Assembly (NCBI RefSeq): GCF_016888125.1
Contig: NZ_JACSWA010000452.1
Location: 1-38,432 of the forward strand
From: Spirulina sp. CCY15215
GTDB taxonomy: Bacteria; Cyanobacteriota; Cyanobacteriia; Cyanobacteriales; Spirulinaceae
Reading direction: 5' to 3'
Length of the DNA: 38,432 nt
Position numbers and translations under genes: made by a program. The stretch's first letter is position 1. Each line of letters opens with the position of its first letter. The notes beneath the pieces were generated by a model, which searched no databases, was not told where the DNA came from, and was given only the letters and a program-made list of their open reading frames with translations. Shown here piece by piece: positions 1 to 7,071 of the stretch.

Positions 1-240
1 AAAGAATTAGCTTCTCCCCCTCTGTCCCCAATTTGGCGTTTAATTTCCAGTGATTGCTGATAGAGTGCGATCGCCTGTTGGTACTCTCCCAAGGAGTTGT
101 AAGCATTGCCTAAATTGCCTAAAGAATTAGCTTCTCCCCCTCTGTCCCCAATTTGGCGTTTAATTTCCAGTGATTGCTGATAGAGTGCGATCGCCTGTTG
201 GTAGTCTCCCAAGGAGTCGTAAGCATTGCCTAGAGAAGTT
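1..240 (-). repeat. 120-bp tandem duplication encoding TPR units
   Basis: Bases 1-120 and 121-240 are nearly identical over their first 110 positions (I see two substitutions). Each unit encodes one 40-residue TPR. The near-identity at the DNA level points to recent duplication or ongoing homogenisation. More units may lie beyond the window. Confidence 0.85.
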
Positions 241-2723
241 AAACAAGCAGTATATCGCCAGTCTTCGCGATTTGATAACCCAGCAACTAACCGAGTATAA
301 AGTTCAATTCGCAGTTGATTATAACCCCGTAAATTGAGAAAGTTATCAACGCAGCGATCGCTATAACTTCCATCACGAATCGAATCAAAAGCTGTCTCAT
401 ACTCTCCCAACTCGCAACGATGATGAAAGATTTCCAAATATTCCCCCACATCTTCCACTGTCTCCCATTCCTCCCGAGGTTTTAAAGTACCTTGATAAAA
501 CGAAATTGCTTTTTGATGCGCTTCTGTCAAATCTCCCGACTTATACTTGAGATACTCTTCAATCAACGGCTGAAACTCATAAGATCCCCCTAAATCCCCC
601 TTAATAAGGGGGACTTCCAGATTCTCCCCCCTTTTCAAGGGGACTTCCAGATTCTCCCCCCTTTTCAAGGAGGGCTGGGGGGGATCTCCCACTTTTTGCT
701 CATTTTTCTCCGTAACAATTAATAATCCCCGACTCTGTAAATCCCGTAACTCCTTCTCCGTCACCTCTTCCCCAGAAATCCCCCTCGCCATCGCCACATC
801 AAACCCACCTCGCAACACTAAAACCGACAACAAAACCCCCTGCAACTTCTCCGTCAAACGCTGAAAACTCGCCTCCAAAACCGTAACTAACTGCACGATT
901 TGTTGTCGATGATCCCCATCAATTCGTTCATCCAATAGATCGACACCCAATGCTTGTAAATCTCCAATCTTTGCCCCTTCTCCCCTCTCCTCATTGAGAA
1001 AACCAGCCACCAACTTTAACGTTAAAGGATGCCCCTTAACCCGTGTCACAAATGCCGATAACTCCTCATCTCTCCCACCAATTCCCACTGCTTGTAAATA
1101 CTCTACACCCTCCTTTTCCAATAATCCCTGCAAAGTAATCTCGGTACGCGATATCTGCTTTAACCTTGGGATCGCCTGGGTTGTCACTAAAATTTCCGTC
1201 TGACTAAAACACCCCAACCACTGCTGCAAAAACTGTTGATAATCTTCATCATCAAGCACCGATTCAAAATTATCCAAAATCAATAAATAACGCCGCTTCT
1301 GCAAAGAATTGATCAAAACTGTCCCCAAGTTTTTCTCATCCATTTTCTCCAACTCTTCCTCATCAAAAATCTTGAACTCCTGCAAAATCTTCCGCGCCAA
1401 AGCACTCAAAAAGGGTGCATCTCCCAAATCTGCCCAAAACTTCCGTTCAAAATCCGATCGCATCTCATAAATCTTCGCCGCTAAAGCCGACTTTCCGACC
1501 CCACCTATGCCACAAATAAACCCTAACTTGCGATTCTCATCATCTAACCAGCCGTTAACCGTTTCTAACTCCTTAACCCGTCCTTGCCAATAGCTAATTG
1601 CCGGACGATTGCTATCTAAAACATAACCCAGTCGTGCTTGTTTCTGCTGATTTATTCCCTCTAATCGATCCAGCAATTCTTCTGTATTTTTGATCGCTTT
1701 TTCTACATCTTCCCTGATTTTTTCTTGTCCTTCTTTCAACCCATCTAAACGCTCAATAATTTCAGATAAATATCCTTGCAACCATTGCTGTAATCCGTCA
1801 ATTTTCCCCGCAATTTTCTCCTCCGTTACCCCTAACTCCCGCAAAACCTCAGCAAAACCCGAATCAATATTTTCCCCCAACTCCCGAAACCCTTCCGCAT
1901 TATTTTCTAACTGCTGCCGCAACCCTGCCAAAGATTGCATCTCTTGCTCTAAACTTGTTTGTAAATTCCCCAAATCTTCCCCCGTCGGACGTGCCAGCAA
2001 CTCTTGCAAACTCCCCTGCATTTCACTCAAAACCGCAATCGTTAACCCTGCAAACGCCTTCCCTCCCTCTTTAAAATCCGCCTTCAAAACCTCCCGCAAC
2101 GCCAAAGGAAATTGCTTGTATAAACGATTAATCACCACATCCAAAACATCCGAAACATCCGATCGCAGCCAAATTTGTGCCTCGACACATAACCAATTCT
2201 GTAACAATTTCCGCCAATCTTCCTCCTCTAAAACTGGAGTATTGAGAAATTTCTCCATTGTCCCCGAAAATAGCCCAGAAACCGCCTCATCCTGCAAAAC
2301 CTCAAAAGTATTATCAGCCCGCCTTTTCAATCGTTCCGCGACCTTTGGCCACGCTTTCACGGTAGATTCTGCCAACCCCCGCAAGTCTCTTTCTGAGTCA
2401 GGATAATTCCCAGATTCGGCCACAGATTTAATAATCAAACCCATCGCCAAACCTACCGCATTCGTTAAATCGTGATTGCTTAATTTTTGCTGGCTGTCTC
2501 GCAATCTCACGGAAACATGGTTTAAATGCTCCGGTATGCTATCAGTGGCAACCACACCTCCTGTAATCGCCGTTACAATTGTTCCAAAAACTGTCATGAA
2601 TAGGGACGCACCGGGAAGAACAGCTAATACTCCAGAACCAGCTAAAGATAAACATATTGATCCTCCGATTAACATTCCCCCTGCTGTGACCAGTCGATTT
2701 TTAGTTTGTGTAATTAGATCCAT
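1..2723 (-). CDS. NB-ARC (STAND) ATPase with C-terminal TPR repeats, partial
   Basis: The frame is open without a stop from ATG at 2723 to the left window edge, giving 907 codons, so the C-terminus is missing. Residues about 12-55 are hydrophobic and could form one or two membrane segments. Residues 60-370 are helical and rich in Leu, Glu and Gln, with coiled-coil character, and form an N-terminal domain I do not recognise. The NB-ARC module follows: Walker A GIGGVGKS (about 405-412), Walker B/kinase-2 YLLILDNFE (about 480) and the GHPLTLKL motif (about 563). From about residue 828, 40-residue TPR units begin (SLGNAYDSLGDYQQAIALYQ). STAND proteins are signal-triggered oligomerising ATPases and many bacterial ones are antiphage sensors. 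The role here is inference. GAGTGAGG lies just before the ATG, and an in-frame TGA lies upstream. Confidence 0.85.
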   Translation of the reverse strand, partial: MDLITQTKNRLVTAGGMLIGGSICLSLAGSGVLAVLPGASLFMTVFGTIVTAITGGVVATDSIPEHLNHVSVRLRDSQQKLSNHDLTNAVGLAMGLIIKSVAESGNYPDSERDLRGLAESTVKAWPKVAERLKRRADNTFEVLQDEAVSGLFSGTMEKFLNTPVLEEEDWRKLLQNWLCVEAQIWLRSDVSDVLDVVINRLYKQFPLALREVLKADFKEGGKAFAGLTIAVLSEMQGSLQELLARPTGEDLGNLQTSLEQEMQSLAGLRQQLENNAEGFRELGENIDSGFAEVLRELGVTEEKIAGKIDGLQQWLQGYLSEIIERLDGLKEGQEKIREDVEKAIKNTEELLDRLEGINQQKQARLGYVLDSNRPAISYWQGRVKELETVNGWLDDENRKLGFICGIGGVGKSALAAKIYEMRSDFERKFWADLGDAPFLSALARKILQEFKIFDEEELEKMDEKNLGTVLINSLQKRRYLLILDNFESVLDDEDYQQFLQQWLGCFSQTEILVTTQAIPRLKQISRTEITLQGLLEKEGVEYLQAVGIGGRDEELSAFVTRVKGHPLTLKLVAGFLNEERGEGAKIGDLQALGVDLLDERIDGDHRQQIVQLVTVLEASFQRLTEKLQGVLLSVLVLRGGFDVAMARGISGEEVTEKELRDLQSRGLLIVTEKNEQKVGDPPQPSLKRGENLEVPLKRGENLEVPLIKGDLGGSYEFQPLIEEYLKYKSGDLTEAHQKAISFYQGTLKPREEWETVEDVGEYLEIFHHRCELGEYETAFDSIRDGSYSDRCVDNFLNLRGYNQLRIELYTRLVAGLSNREDWRYTACLTSLGNAYDSLGDYQQAIALYQQSLEIKRQIGDRGGEANSLGNLGNAYNSLGEYQQAIALYQQSLEIKRQIGDRGGEANS
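586..690. repeat. C-rich interspersed repeat inserted in frame in the NB-ARC gene
   Basis: A block of G- and C-runs contains a perfect 30-bp tandem duplication (611-640 and 641-670). It is translated in frame in the NB-ARC gene (about residues 678-712) as a Pro/Gly/Leu-rich segment containing GENLEVPLKR twice. The composition is unlike the rest of the gene and resembles mobile C-rich repeats seen elsewhere in cyanobacterial genomes. It sits between the NB-ARC helical region and the TPR part, where an extra linker would be tolerated. Confidence 0.7.
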
Positions 2724-2800
2724 GGCCTCACTCCCCCAACTTTCACCCCATCATATCCTAACAAAGGCGCATTAAGCTAAAACACATTTAAACAACGGAT

Positions 2801-2827
2801 CTCTAGCGACCAAGATGGTCGCACTCC
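2801..2827. repeat. Short palindromic interspersed repeat
   Basis: Contains the perfect inverted repeat GCGACC-AAGAT-GGTCGC followed by ACTCC. It resembles a palindromic repeat found between genes in many cyanobacteria. It lies upstream of the NB-ARC gene start and could form a small hairpin. No function is assigned. Confidence 0.5.
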
Positions 2828-2885
2828 AAGGTTTTTGGGATTTTTGATAATGCCGTTTAGATGCTGAACAGCTTAAAGCAGGAAA

Positions 2886-3009
2886 AGGCAGGAAAAGGCA
2901 GTCAAATGATGGAGTGCGTTCGCTTTTGTTTAGGATAGAAATAGAGAAGGGTGACAGATTCTTTAGTGGCATATTCCGGAAACAAAACTTTTGTTGAGAA
3001 AGACTGATT
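2886..3009. repeat. Interspersed repeat, copy 1
   Basis: This copy shares a 57-bp identical core (2953-3009) with 3806-3862, plus a weaker match on its left side (AAAAGGCAGTCAAAT and TTTAGGATA are common to both). The core holds the inverted repeat AACAAAA-C-TTTTGTT. Its right end abuts, and by frame overlaps, the DUF4258 remnant, supplying an in-frame TGA at 3005-3007. The minus-strand frames through both copies share a 19-residue stretch only because of the repeat. It could be a MITE-like element, but I see no clear terminal inverted repeats or target duplication. Confidence 0.65.
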
Positions 3010-3274
3010 TGAACTGACCAGACACGCATTTAAACGAGCGATCGAACGAAATATTAGCGATCGCGAAATCCGAGAAGTAGGAGAGAATATCATTATAATT
3101 GAACATTATCCAGATGATAAATATTCACCCAGTTCTCTATTATTGGGTTTTACAACAAAAAATAGAGCCTTACATCTTCAGGTTTCTCGAATGGAATCAG
3201 ACACAACAAAAATAATCACTTTATATGAACCCGATGAAAATGAATGGATTGACCATCAAACAAGGAGAGACTAA
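3008..3274 (+). pseudogene. DUF4258 toxin-like gene, 5' end lost at a repeat junction
   Basis: The open frame reads from just after the repeat (TTT GAA CTG) to TAA at 3272-3274, 88 codons, with no ATG, GTG or TTG near its front. The residues match the DUF4258 family: HAFKRAIERNIS near the start, a central EHYPDD and a C-terminal ITLYEPDENEW. DUF4258 proteins are small HigB/RelE-like putative RNases that normally start a few residues before this point. The TGA immediately upstream lies inside the repeat core, so the repeat seems to have removed the start. The stop overlaps the next start (TAATG), as in a toxin-antitoxin operon. A CTG start at 3014 is possible but unlikely. Confidence 0.6.
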
Positions 3275-3522
3275 TGTTTAAATGCCATGCTTGTCACTCA
3301 GAAGAATTTCATTTAGACCAAACCAGTGAAATTTTTCAAATTGAAGGTAAATTTTATCTCGTTGAAAATATCCCGATGCAGGTTTGCTCTCGTTGCGGTG
3401 AAATGGTTTTTAGTCGAGAAACCACCGAACAAATTAGAGCAATGCTACATAGTGACACAAAACCCGTTAAATCGATCGCAGTTGATGTATTTAACTATTC
3501 CTCTCAATCTAAAGCATCTTAA
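3274..3522 (+). CDS. YgiT-type zinc finger protein (antitoxin-like)
   Basis: An 82-residue protein with a zinc knuckle made by CHAC (C4, C7) and CSRC (C38, C41), the arrangement of the N-terminal domain of MqsA/YgiT antitoxins. There is no helix-turn-helix domain after it, as in the short cyanobacterial versions that pair with DUF4258 proteins. The ATG overlaps the stop of the DUF4258 remnant, showing that the two were translationally coupled. GGAGAG just upstream serves as ribosome site. If the toxin is dead, this is an orphan antitoxin. The family match is clear. The antitoxin role is by analogy. Confidence 0.8.
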   Translation: MFKCHACHSEEFHLDQTSEIFQIEGKFYLVENIPMQVCSRCGEMVFSRETTEQIRAMLHSDTKPVKSIAVDVFNYSSQSKAS

Positions 3523-3727
3523 ATAATATAAAATGCGGATCATTACCGTAGTAGTTTAAGGGCGCAAGCATTTGCCCTGTACAGTAGGTGTTTGGGGTAG
3601 GGGCGGTATTGCTTATGCCCTAATCCAAAAGATCAAAAACTCAAATATATGGAGGTTGTTAAATCCCTCAAACTTGCTCCCTATTGTATCCCACCAGCAA
3701 AAATCCAATCGCGTTTTAGGGCATATT
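3523..3727. other. Gene-free stretch with degenerate palindromes
   Basis: No convincing gene. It holds a degenerate GGGCGCAAGCATT..GCCC element around 3559-3580 and a second G-rich stretch, GGGGCGGTATTGCTTATGCCC, near 3600-3620. Both look like decayed members of the palindromic repeat seen intact at 19148-19166. The rest up to 3932 is repeat copy 2 and the leader of the next gene. Confidence 0.5.
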
Positions 3728-3862
3728 AAGGCAGAAAAAGGCAGTCAAATCTATAGAAGGCGTTCGATTTTGTGAAGAGGATTTAGGATAAAGGTATGGA
3801 GTATGGACAGATTCTTTAGTGGCATATTCCGGAAACAAAACTTTTGTTGAGAAAGACTGATT
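3728..3862. repeat. Interspersed repeat, copy 2
   Basis: The second copy of the element at 2886-3009, in the same orientation. The right-hand 57 bp (3806-3862) are identical, while the left part is diverged and has small insertions. The two copies bracket the DUF4258/YgiT pair, so recombination between them would delete it. Confidence 0.65.
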
Positions 3863-3932
3863 AGTTAAGACTGCGATCGCATCTAAATTTTTAACCATCA
3901 CAACTTAGCAAAAAACTTGGAGATATTTAATT

Positions 3933-4175
3933 ATGTTTGGCCTCTTTAATAAAACACAGCAACCAACTACACAAAAATTCGATCTTTGGAAAGGCAATGC
4001 GATCGTCACCGACGAAATTTGCCCCGATCGCCGAGGCCGCGTCAAGTTTCGCGGATCCTGGTGGTTTGCCCAATGCGTTACAGGAATTAATGTTTCCCCT
4101 GGAGTTCGGGTTAATGTCATCGGACGCAATGAGATGACCTTATTAGTAGAAATGCCGAAAACGATGGATCTTTAG
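3933..4175 (+). CDS. NfeD-like OB-fold small protein
   Basis: An 80-residue protein. The central part, GRVKFRGSWWFAQC followed by a G-V-R-V-NVIG stretch and LTLLVE-like end (TLLVEMP), matches the C-terminal OB domain of NfeD proteins, which in membrane-bound forms partner with stomatin/SPFH proteins. No membrane segment is present, so this would be a soluble stand-alone version, a form common in cyanobacteria. The start is ATG with GGAG at 3917-3920. No partner gene is adjacent, and the role is unknown. Confidence 0.75.
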   Translation: MFGLFNKTQQPTTQKFDLWKGNAIVTDEICPDRRGRVKFRGSWWFAQCVTGINVSPGVRVNVIGRNEMTLLVEMPKTMDL

Positions 4176-4263
4176 AAAAATTTCTGGTTTGTCTCGTCTT
4201 GTGGCGATCGCCTAAAATGATAGAATTATATTCTGAAAAAAATATAGTAACGAAAGCGCGATC

Positions 4264-4908
4264 GTGGCTGAATTAACTCTAGTTATTGGCAATAAAAACT
4301 ACTCTTCTTGGTCATTGCGTCCTTGGTTAGCAATGAAACAAGCTGACTTGGACTTTAGCGAGATTCGCATCCCTCTCGATACTCCCAACACCCATCGAGA
4401 AATTAGGTATTACTCTCCTTCAGGACGGGTTCCGGTGTTACTCCACGATAATCTTACAATTTGGGAATCCTGGGCAATTTGTGAGTATATCGTGGAAAAT
4501 TTTGCACCCCAATTACTTCCAGGCGATCGCCAAGCAAGGGCTTTTGCCCGTTCTGTTAGTCTAGAAATGCACGCAGGATTTTATCATCTGCGACAAAAAA
4601 TGCCGATGGACTGTCGCAACCGCTTTCCAGGAGAAGGAATGAACCCCGACGTTCATACTGATATTACCCGCGTTAAAGAAATTTGGTACAATTGTCGCAA
4701 CCAATTCGGAGAAAACGGACCCTTTTTGTTTGGTGAATTTTCTCTTGCTGATGCCATGTTTGCCCCGGTTGTTTCTCGCTTTATCACCTACGATGTTCCT
4801 TTAACGGATAGCGAAAAAGCCTACACGGAAACAATTTGGCAACTTCCTGCTATGCAAGAATGGTTAGATGCAGCTTTGCAGGAAGTTGAGACTATTTCGC
4901 ACCCTTAA
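4264..4908 (+). CDS. Glutathione S-transferase family protein
   Basis: A 214-residue protein of the usual GST length. The N-terminal thioredoxin-fold domain starts LVIGNKNYSSWSLRPWLAM, where the Ser-rich motif supplies the likely glutathione-activating residue. GRVPVLLHD carries the cis-proline and WESWAICEYI the gamma-Glu contact region. The helical C-terminal domain includes FLFGEFSLADAMFAPV, the N-capping/hydrophobic staple region of GSTs. The start is GTG at 4264, with no ATG in frame nearby. It probably conjugates or reduces electrophiles with glutathione in the cytosol. The substrate cannot be told. Confidence 0.88.
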   Translation: MAELTLVIGNKNYSSWSLRPWLAMKQADLDFSEIRIPLDTPNTHREIRYYSPSGRVPVLLHDNLTIWESWAICEYIVENFAPQLLPGDRQARAFARSVSLEMHAGFYHLRQKMPMDCRNRFPGEGMNPDVHTDITRVKEIWYNCRNQFGENGPFLFGEFSLADAMFAPVVSRFITYDVPLTDSEKAYTETIWQLPAMQEWLDAALQEVETISHP

Positions 4909-4918
4909 AAAGATAGAA

Positions 4919-5821
4919 TTAAGGAGACGCGATCGCCTTAATTTTTTTCTCTGATTTATCCTTTGCTAAAGAATCCACTTGACTAACTTTTGAGAATAGT
5001 TGCTTTTCATGTTGTCTTCGCAATTCTTCCATTTTCAGTAAAATTAAATATTCATAAAAAGCCTGCAAAATACACCAAGTCAACCCAGCTTTACCATCCA
5101 AAATTCCCCCTAAAAAGAAATACATATAAAGGAAACGAATAAGAGGACGAAAAGGTAAACGCAGAGATAAATCTTTTAATGCCCGTCGTCGTTTTACTTC
5201 CGTATTTCCCCAAAATAAATCTTGCCAATTAATATGTTTGCATTGCAATTGATAAATCGTTTCTCTTGCTTCATCGGTTGAATAACGATTGTGTTTCTCT
5301 AACCAACGACTAAAGCCTTTGCTACAGGTAAAGTGGGGATAATTTGATTGAAGAAAACTGGTTTTTCCTTGATATATCTCTCGTTCTGTATGACCGTAAT
5401 CGGAAAACCAAACTTTATTTTTATCTAACAAGCGCAATTGATAGCGAGGATATTGAGTACAATGGCGAATCCAATGTCCCATAAATATTACCCGTTCGGC
5501 AACATAATAACCCACATTGTCAGAATTTTGGATAGCCTGCAAACATTCGGTAAATAAAGCAGGAGTCATGCGTTCATCAGCTTCCAGGATATATACCCAG
5601 TCGTGACGAGTCGCAATATTTTGTAACATCCAAGTTCGTTGTTTCCCATGACTTGCAAATTTGTGACAAACTACTTGAACCTCATAGCGATGGGCAATTT
5701 CTAAAGTGCGATCGCTACTGTAGGAGTCTACAACAATTACATCATCGGATAATAACGCGGATTCAATACAGGCAGCAATATCGAGTTCTTCGTTATGGGT
5801 GAGAATAAAAATAGAAAACAT
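4919..5821 (-). CDS. Glycosyltransferase family 2, WaaE/KdtX-like
   Basis: A 300-residue protein. The N-terminus FSIFILTHNEELDIAACI and the VVDSYSSDRT motif are the nucleotide-sugar site of GT-A enzymes. EADER (about residues 85-90) takes the place of the DXD-type metal motif, as in WaaE-like LPS core glucosyltransferases. The distal part (LIRFLYMYFFLGGILDGKAG) is the conserved membrane-proximal C-terminal region of this subfamily. It likely adds a hexose to a lipid-linked or LPS-type glycan at the cytoplasmic face of the inner membrane. The gene stands alone, tail-to-tail with the GST gene. The acceptor is unknown. Confidence 0.85.
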   Translation of the reverse strand: MFSIFILTHNEELDIAACIESALLSDDVIVVDSYSSDRTLEIAHRYEVQVVCHKFASHGKQRTWMLQNIATRHDWVYILEADERMTPALFTECLQAIQNSDNVGYYVAERVIFMGHWIRHCTQYPRYQLRLLDKNKVWFSDYGHTEREIYQGKTSFLQSNYPHFTCSKGFSRWLEKHNRYSTDEARETIYQLQCKHINWQDLFWGNTEVKRRRALKDLSLRLPFRPLIRFLYMYFFLGGILDGKAGLTWCILQAFYEYLILLKMEELRRQHEKQLFSKVSQVDSLAKDKSEKKIKAIASP

Positions 5822-5911
5822 GGTTGAGATAGATGCCGATACTTTTTATATCTTACTGTGAGAAAATAATTATATTGAGTAGATAAGGTTATCTTGAGGT
5901 GGTAATGCACC

Positions 5912-5932
5912 CTCCCCGATAAAATTCGGGAG
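5912..5932 (-). terminator. Hairpin after the zinc-ribbon gene
   Basis: Inverted repeat CTCCCCG-ATAAAATT-CGGGAG (one bulged C), directly after the stop of the minus-strand gene at 5935. A T-run follows on the plus side only, so termination efficiency is doubtful. Confidence 0.35.
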
Positions 5933-5934
5933 TT

Positions 5935-6150
5935 TTAAAGACTCAGCAAACAAAGTAGAGTAATGGCGATACCTCCCAGACAAGCAGATATAAATGTATT
6001 ATCTGGCTCTTCTTCGTCATCCTCCGAGAAATCCTTGGAGAAGTCACAATTAAGACACTTCCAGAGGTTTACATTGAGAGAAATTACTGTATGTCGGCTA
6101 CATTTTGGGCATTTGATCGCAGAATTAGAACTATGACATCCGTGAGACAT
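5935..6150 (-). CDS. Small zinc-ribbon protein with C-terminal membrane anchor
   Basis: A 71-residue protein. CPKC (14-17) and CLNC (32-35) make a zinc ribbon. An acidic linker (EDDEEEPD) follows, then one hydrophobic helix at the C-terminus (TFISACLGGIAITLLCLLSL), so it is probably tail-anchored with the ribbon in the cytoplasm. The start ATG is preceded by AAAGGAGG at good spacing, which supports translation. I do not recognise a characterised family. Confidence 0.7.
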   Translation of the reverse strand: MSHGCHSSNSAIKCPKCSRHTVISLNVNLWKCLNCDFSKDFSEDDEEEPDNTFISACLGGIAITLLCLLSL

Positions 6151-6238
6151 TGTTTCTATCCTCCTTTTTGGTGAGAAAGAGTTACCTTCTACTTCTTACT
6201 TCTGACCGGACGAGTAAAATTTATGCAAGTTGCAATAC

Positions 6239-6267
6239 TTGTTAACATGGAAAAAATTTGCTATACT
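6239..6267 (+). promoter_or_regulatory. Sigma-70-type promoter of tRNA-Ser and probably aat
   Basis: TTGTTA (6239-6244), 17-nt spacer, TATACT (6262-6267). The predicted start near 6274 is about 10 nt before the tRNA. Confidence 0.65.
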
Positions 6268-6283
6268 ACCCAAATATAAACTT

Positions 6284-6372
6284 GGAGAGGTGGCTGAGCG
6301 GTTGAAAGCGGCTTCCTGCTAAGAAGTTATGAGGGTTAAACTTCATCGAGGGTTCGAATCCCTCCCTCTCCG
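6284..6372 (+). tRNA. tRNA-Ser (anticodon GCU)
   Basis: This 89-nt gene folds as a class II tRNA. The acceptor stem is GGAGAGG/CCTCTCC and the D arm is GCT...AGC. The anticodon stem GCTTC/GAAGT encloses the loop CTGCTAA with anticodon GCT. A long variable arm pairs ATGA with TCAT, and the T arm is GAGGG-TTCGAAT-CCCTC. The discriminator base is G and CCA is not encoded. The long variable arm and discriminator G fit serine. It reads AGC and AGU codons. No terminator lies between it and aat. Confidence 0.95.
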
Positions 6373-6396
6373 TTTTTCTAGATTGTTTTTCTAGAT
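6372..6396. repeat. 12-bp direct repeat between tRNA-Ser and aat
   Basis: GTTTTTCTAGAT occurs at 6372-6383 and 6385-6396. The first copy begins on the tRNA discriminator base and the second ends in the aat start codon. Confidence 0.6.
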
Positions 6397-6970
6397 GGTC
6401 ATTAATGTTTCTGCTCTCATCGATGGTTACACCCAGGGTTTCTTTCTCATGGCTGATGATAAAGGGAATTTGGGATGGTATTCAAGCGATCAACGCGCTC
6501 TCATTCCCCTTGACCATCGCTTTCGCTACCCTAAGTCTCTGCGTCGCGCTCTCAATCAAAATCGTTTTTCCGTGGCGATCGATCGCGATTTTCGGACGGT
6601 GTGCGAGGGGTGTGCCGATCGCCAAAAAACTTGGATTTCTGACCAACTCAAGGAGATTTATTGGGAGTTGCATTTAGCGGGATGCGCTCACAGTTTTGAG
6701 ACTTGGGAGGGAGATGAATTAGCTGGAGGTATTTTGGGTTTGGTCATTAAAGGTGCATTTATTGGCGAGTCGATGTTTTATCGCATTCCCGAGGGGTCAA
6801 AAGTGGCAATGGTGAAATTAGTTGAGCATTTGCGATCGCGCAATTTTGTTCTCTTCGATGCTCAATTACAAAATCCCCATTTGGCTCGGTTTGGCGCTTA
6901 TGAGGTGAGTAGCAATGAGTATAATGCTCTTTTTAGCAGGGCGATCGCGAAAACTTGTCGGTTTATTTGA
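6395..6970 (+). CDS. aat: Leucyl/phenylalanyl-tRNA--protein transferase
   Basis: A 191-residue protein. Aat moves Leu or Phe from aminoacyl-tRNA to the N-terminal Arg or Lys of proteins, marking them for ClpS/ClpAP in the N-end rule pathway. The family signatures are present: GYTQGFFLMAD near the start, WYSSDQRALIPL, the core AGCAHSFETWEGDELAGGILG (start of the GNAT-like core) and GSKVAMVKLVEHL. The C-terminal FDAQLQNPHLARFGA segment is also typical. The length is that of the shorter cyanobacterial forms. The ATG is only 22 nt from the tRNA 3' end, with no good ribosome site, so it is probably read from the tRNA promoter after processing. Confidence 0.93.
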   Translation: MVINVSALIDGYTQGFFLMADDKGNLGWYSSDQRALIPLDHRFRYPKSLRRALNQNRFSVAIDRDFRTVCEGCADRQKTWISDQLKEIYWELHLAGCAHSFETWEGDELAGGILGLVIKGAFIGESMFYRIPEGSKVAMVKLVEHLRSRNFVLFDAQLQNPHLARFGAYEVSSNEYNALFSRAIAKTCRFI

Positions 6971-7071
6971 AAGAATCCCCAAGTATAATCAAAAGTTATG
7001 CTTGGGGATGGTTCAATTGTCTCAAGGTAGAGTTTTGCGTTAAACTTTTTTATTATCTCAGCCCCAATCCC

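Noticed and set aside
1-240. CRISPR-like or intergenic repeat at the left edge
   Set aside because: It is open in frame on the minus strand and encodes TPR units.
1690-2406. Plus-strand frame of 238 codons
   Set aside because: It lies wholly antisense to the NB-ARC gene and its Ser/Asn/Cys-rich product has no domain pattern.
2902-3901. Two minus-strand small frames (2902-3093 and 3716-3901) sharing 19 residues
   Set aside because: The shared residues come from the 57-bp repeat core. The flanking residues do not match and no ribosome site is seen.
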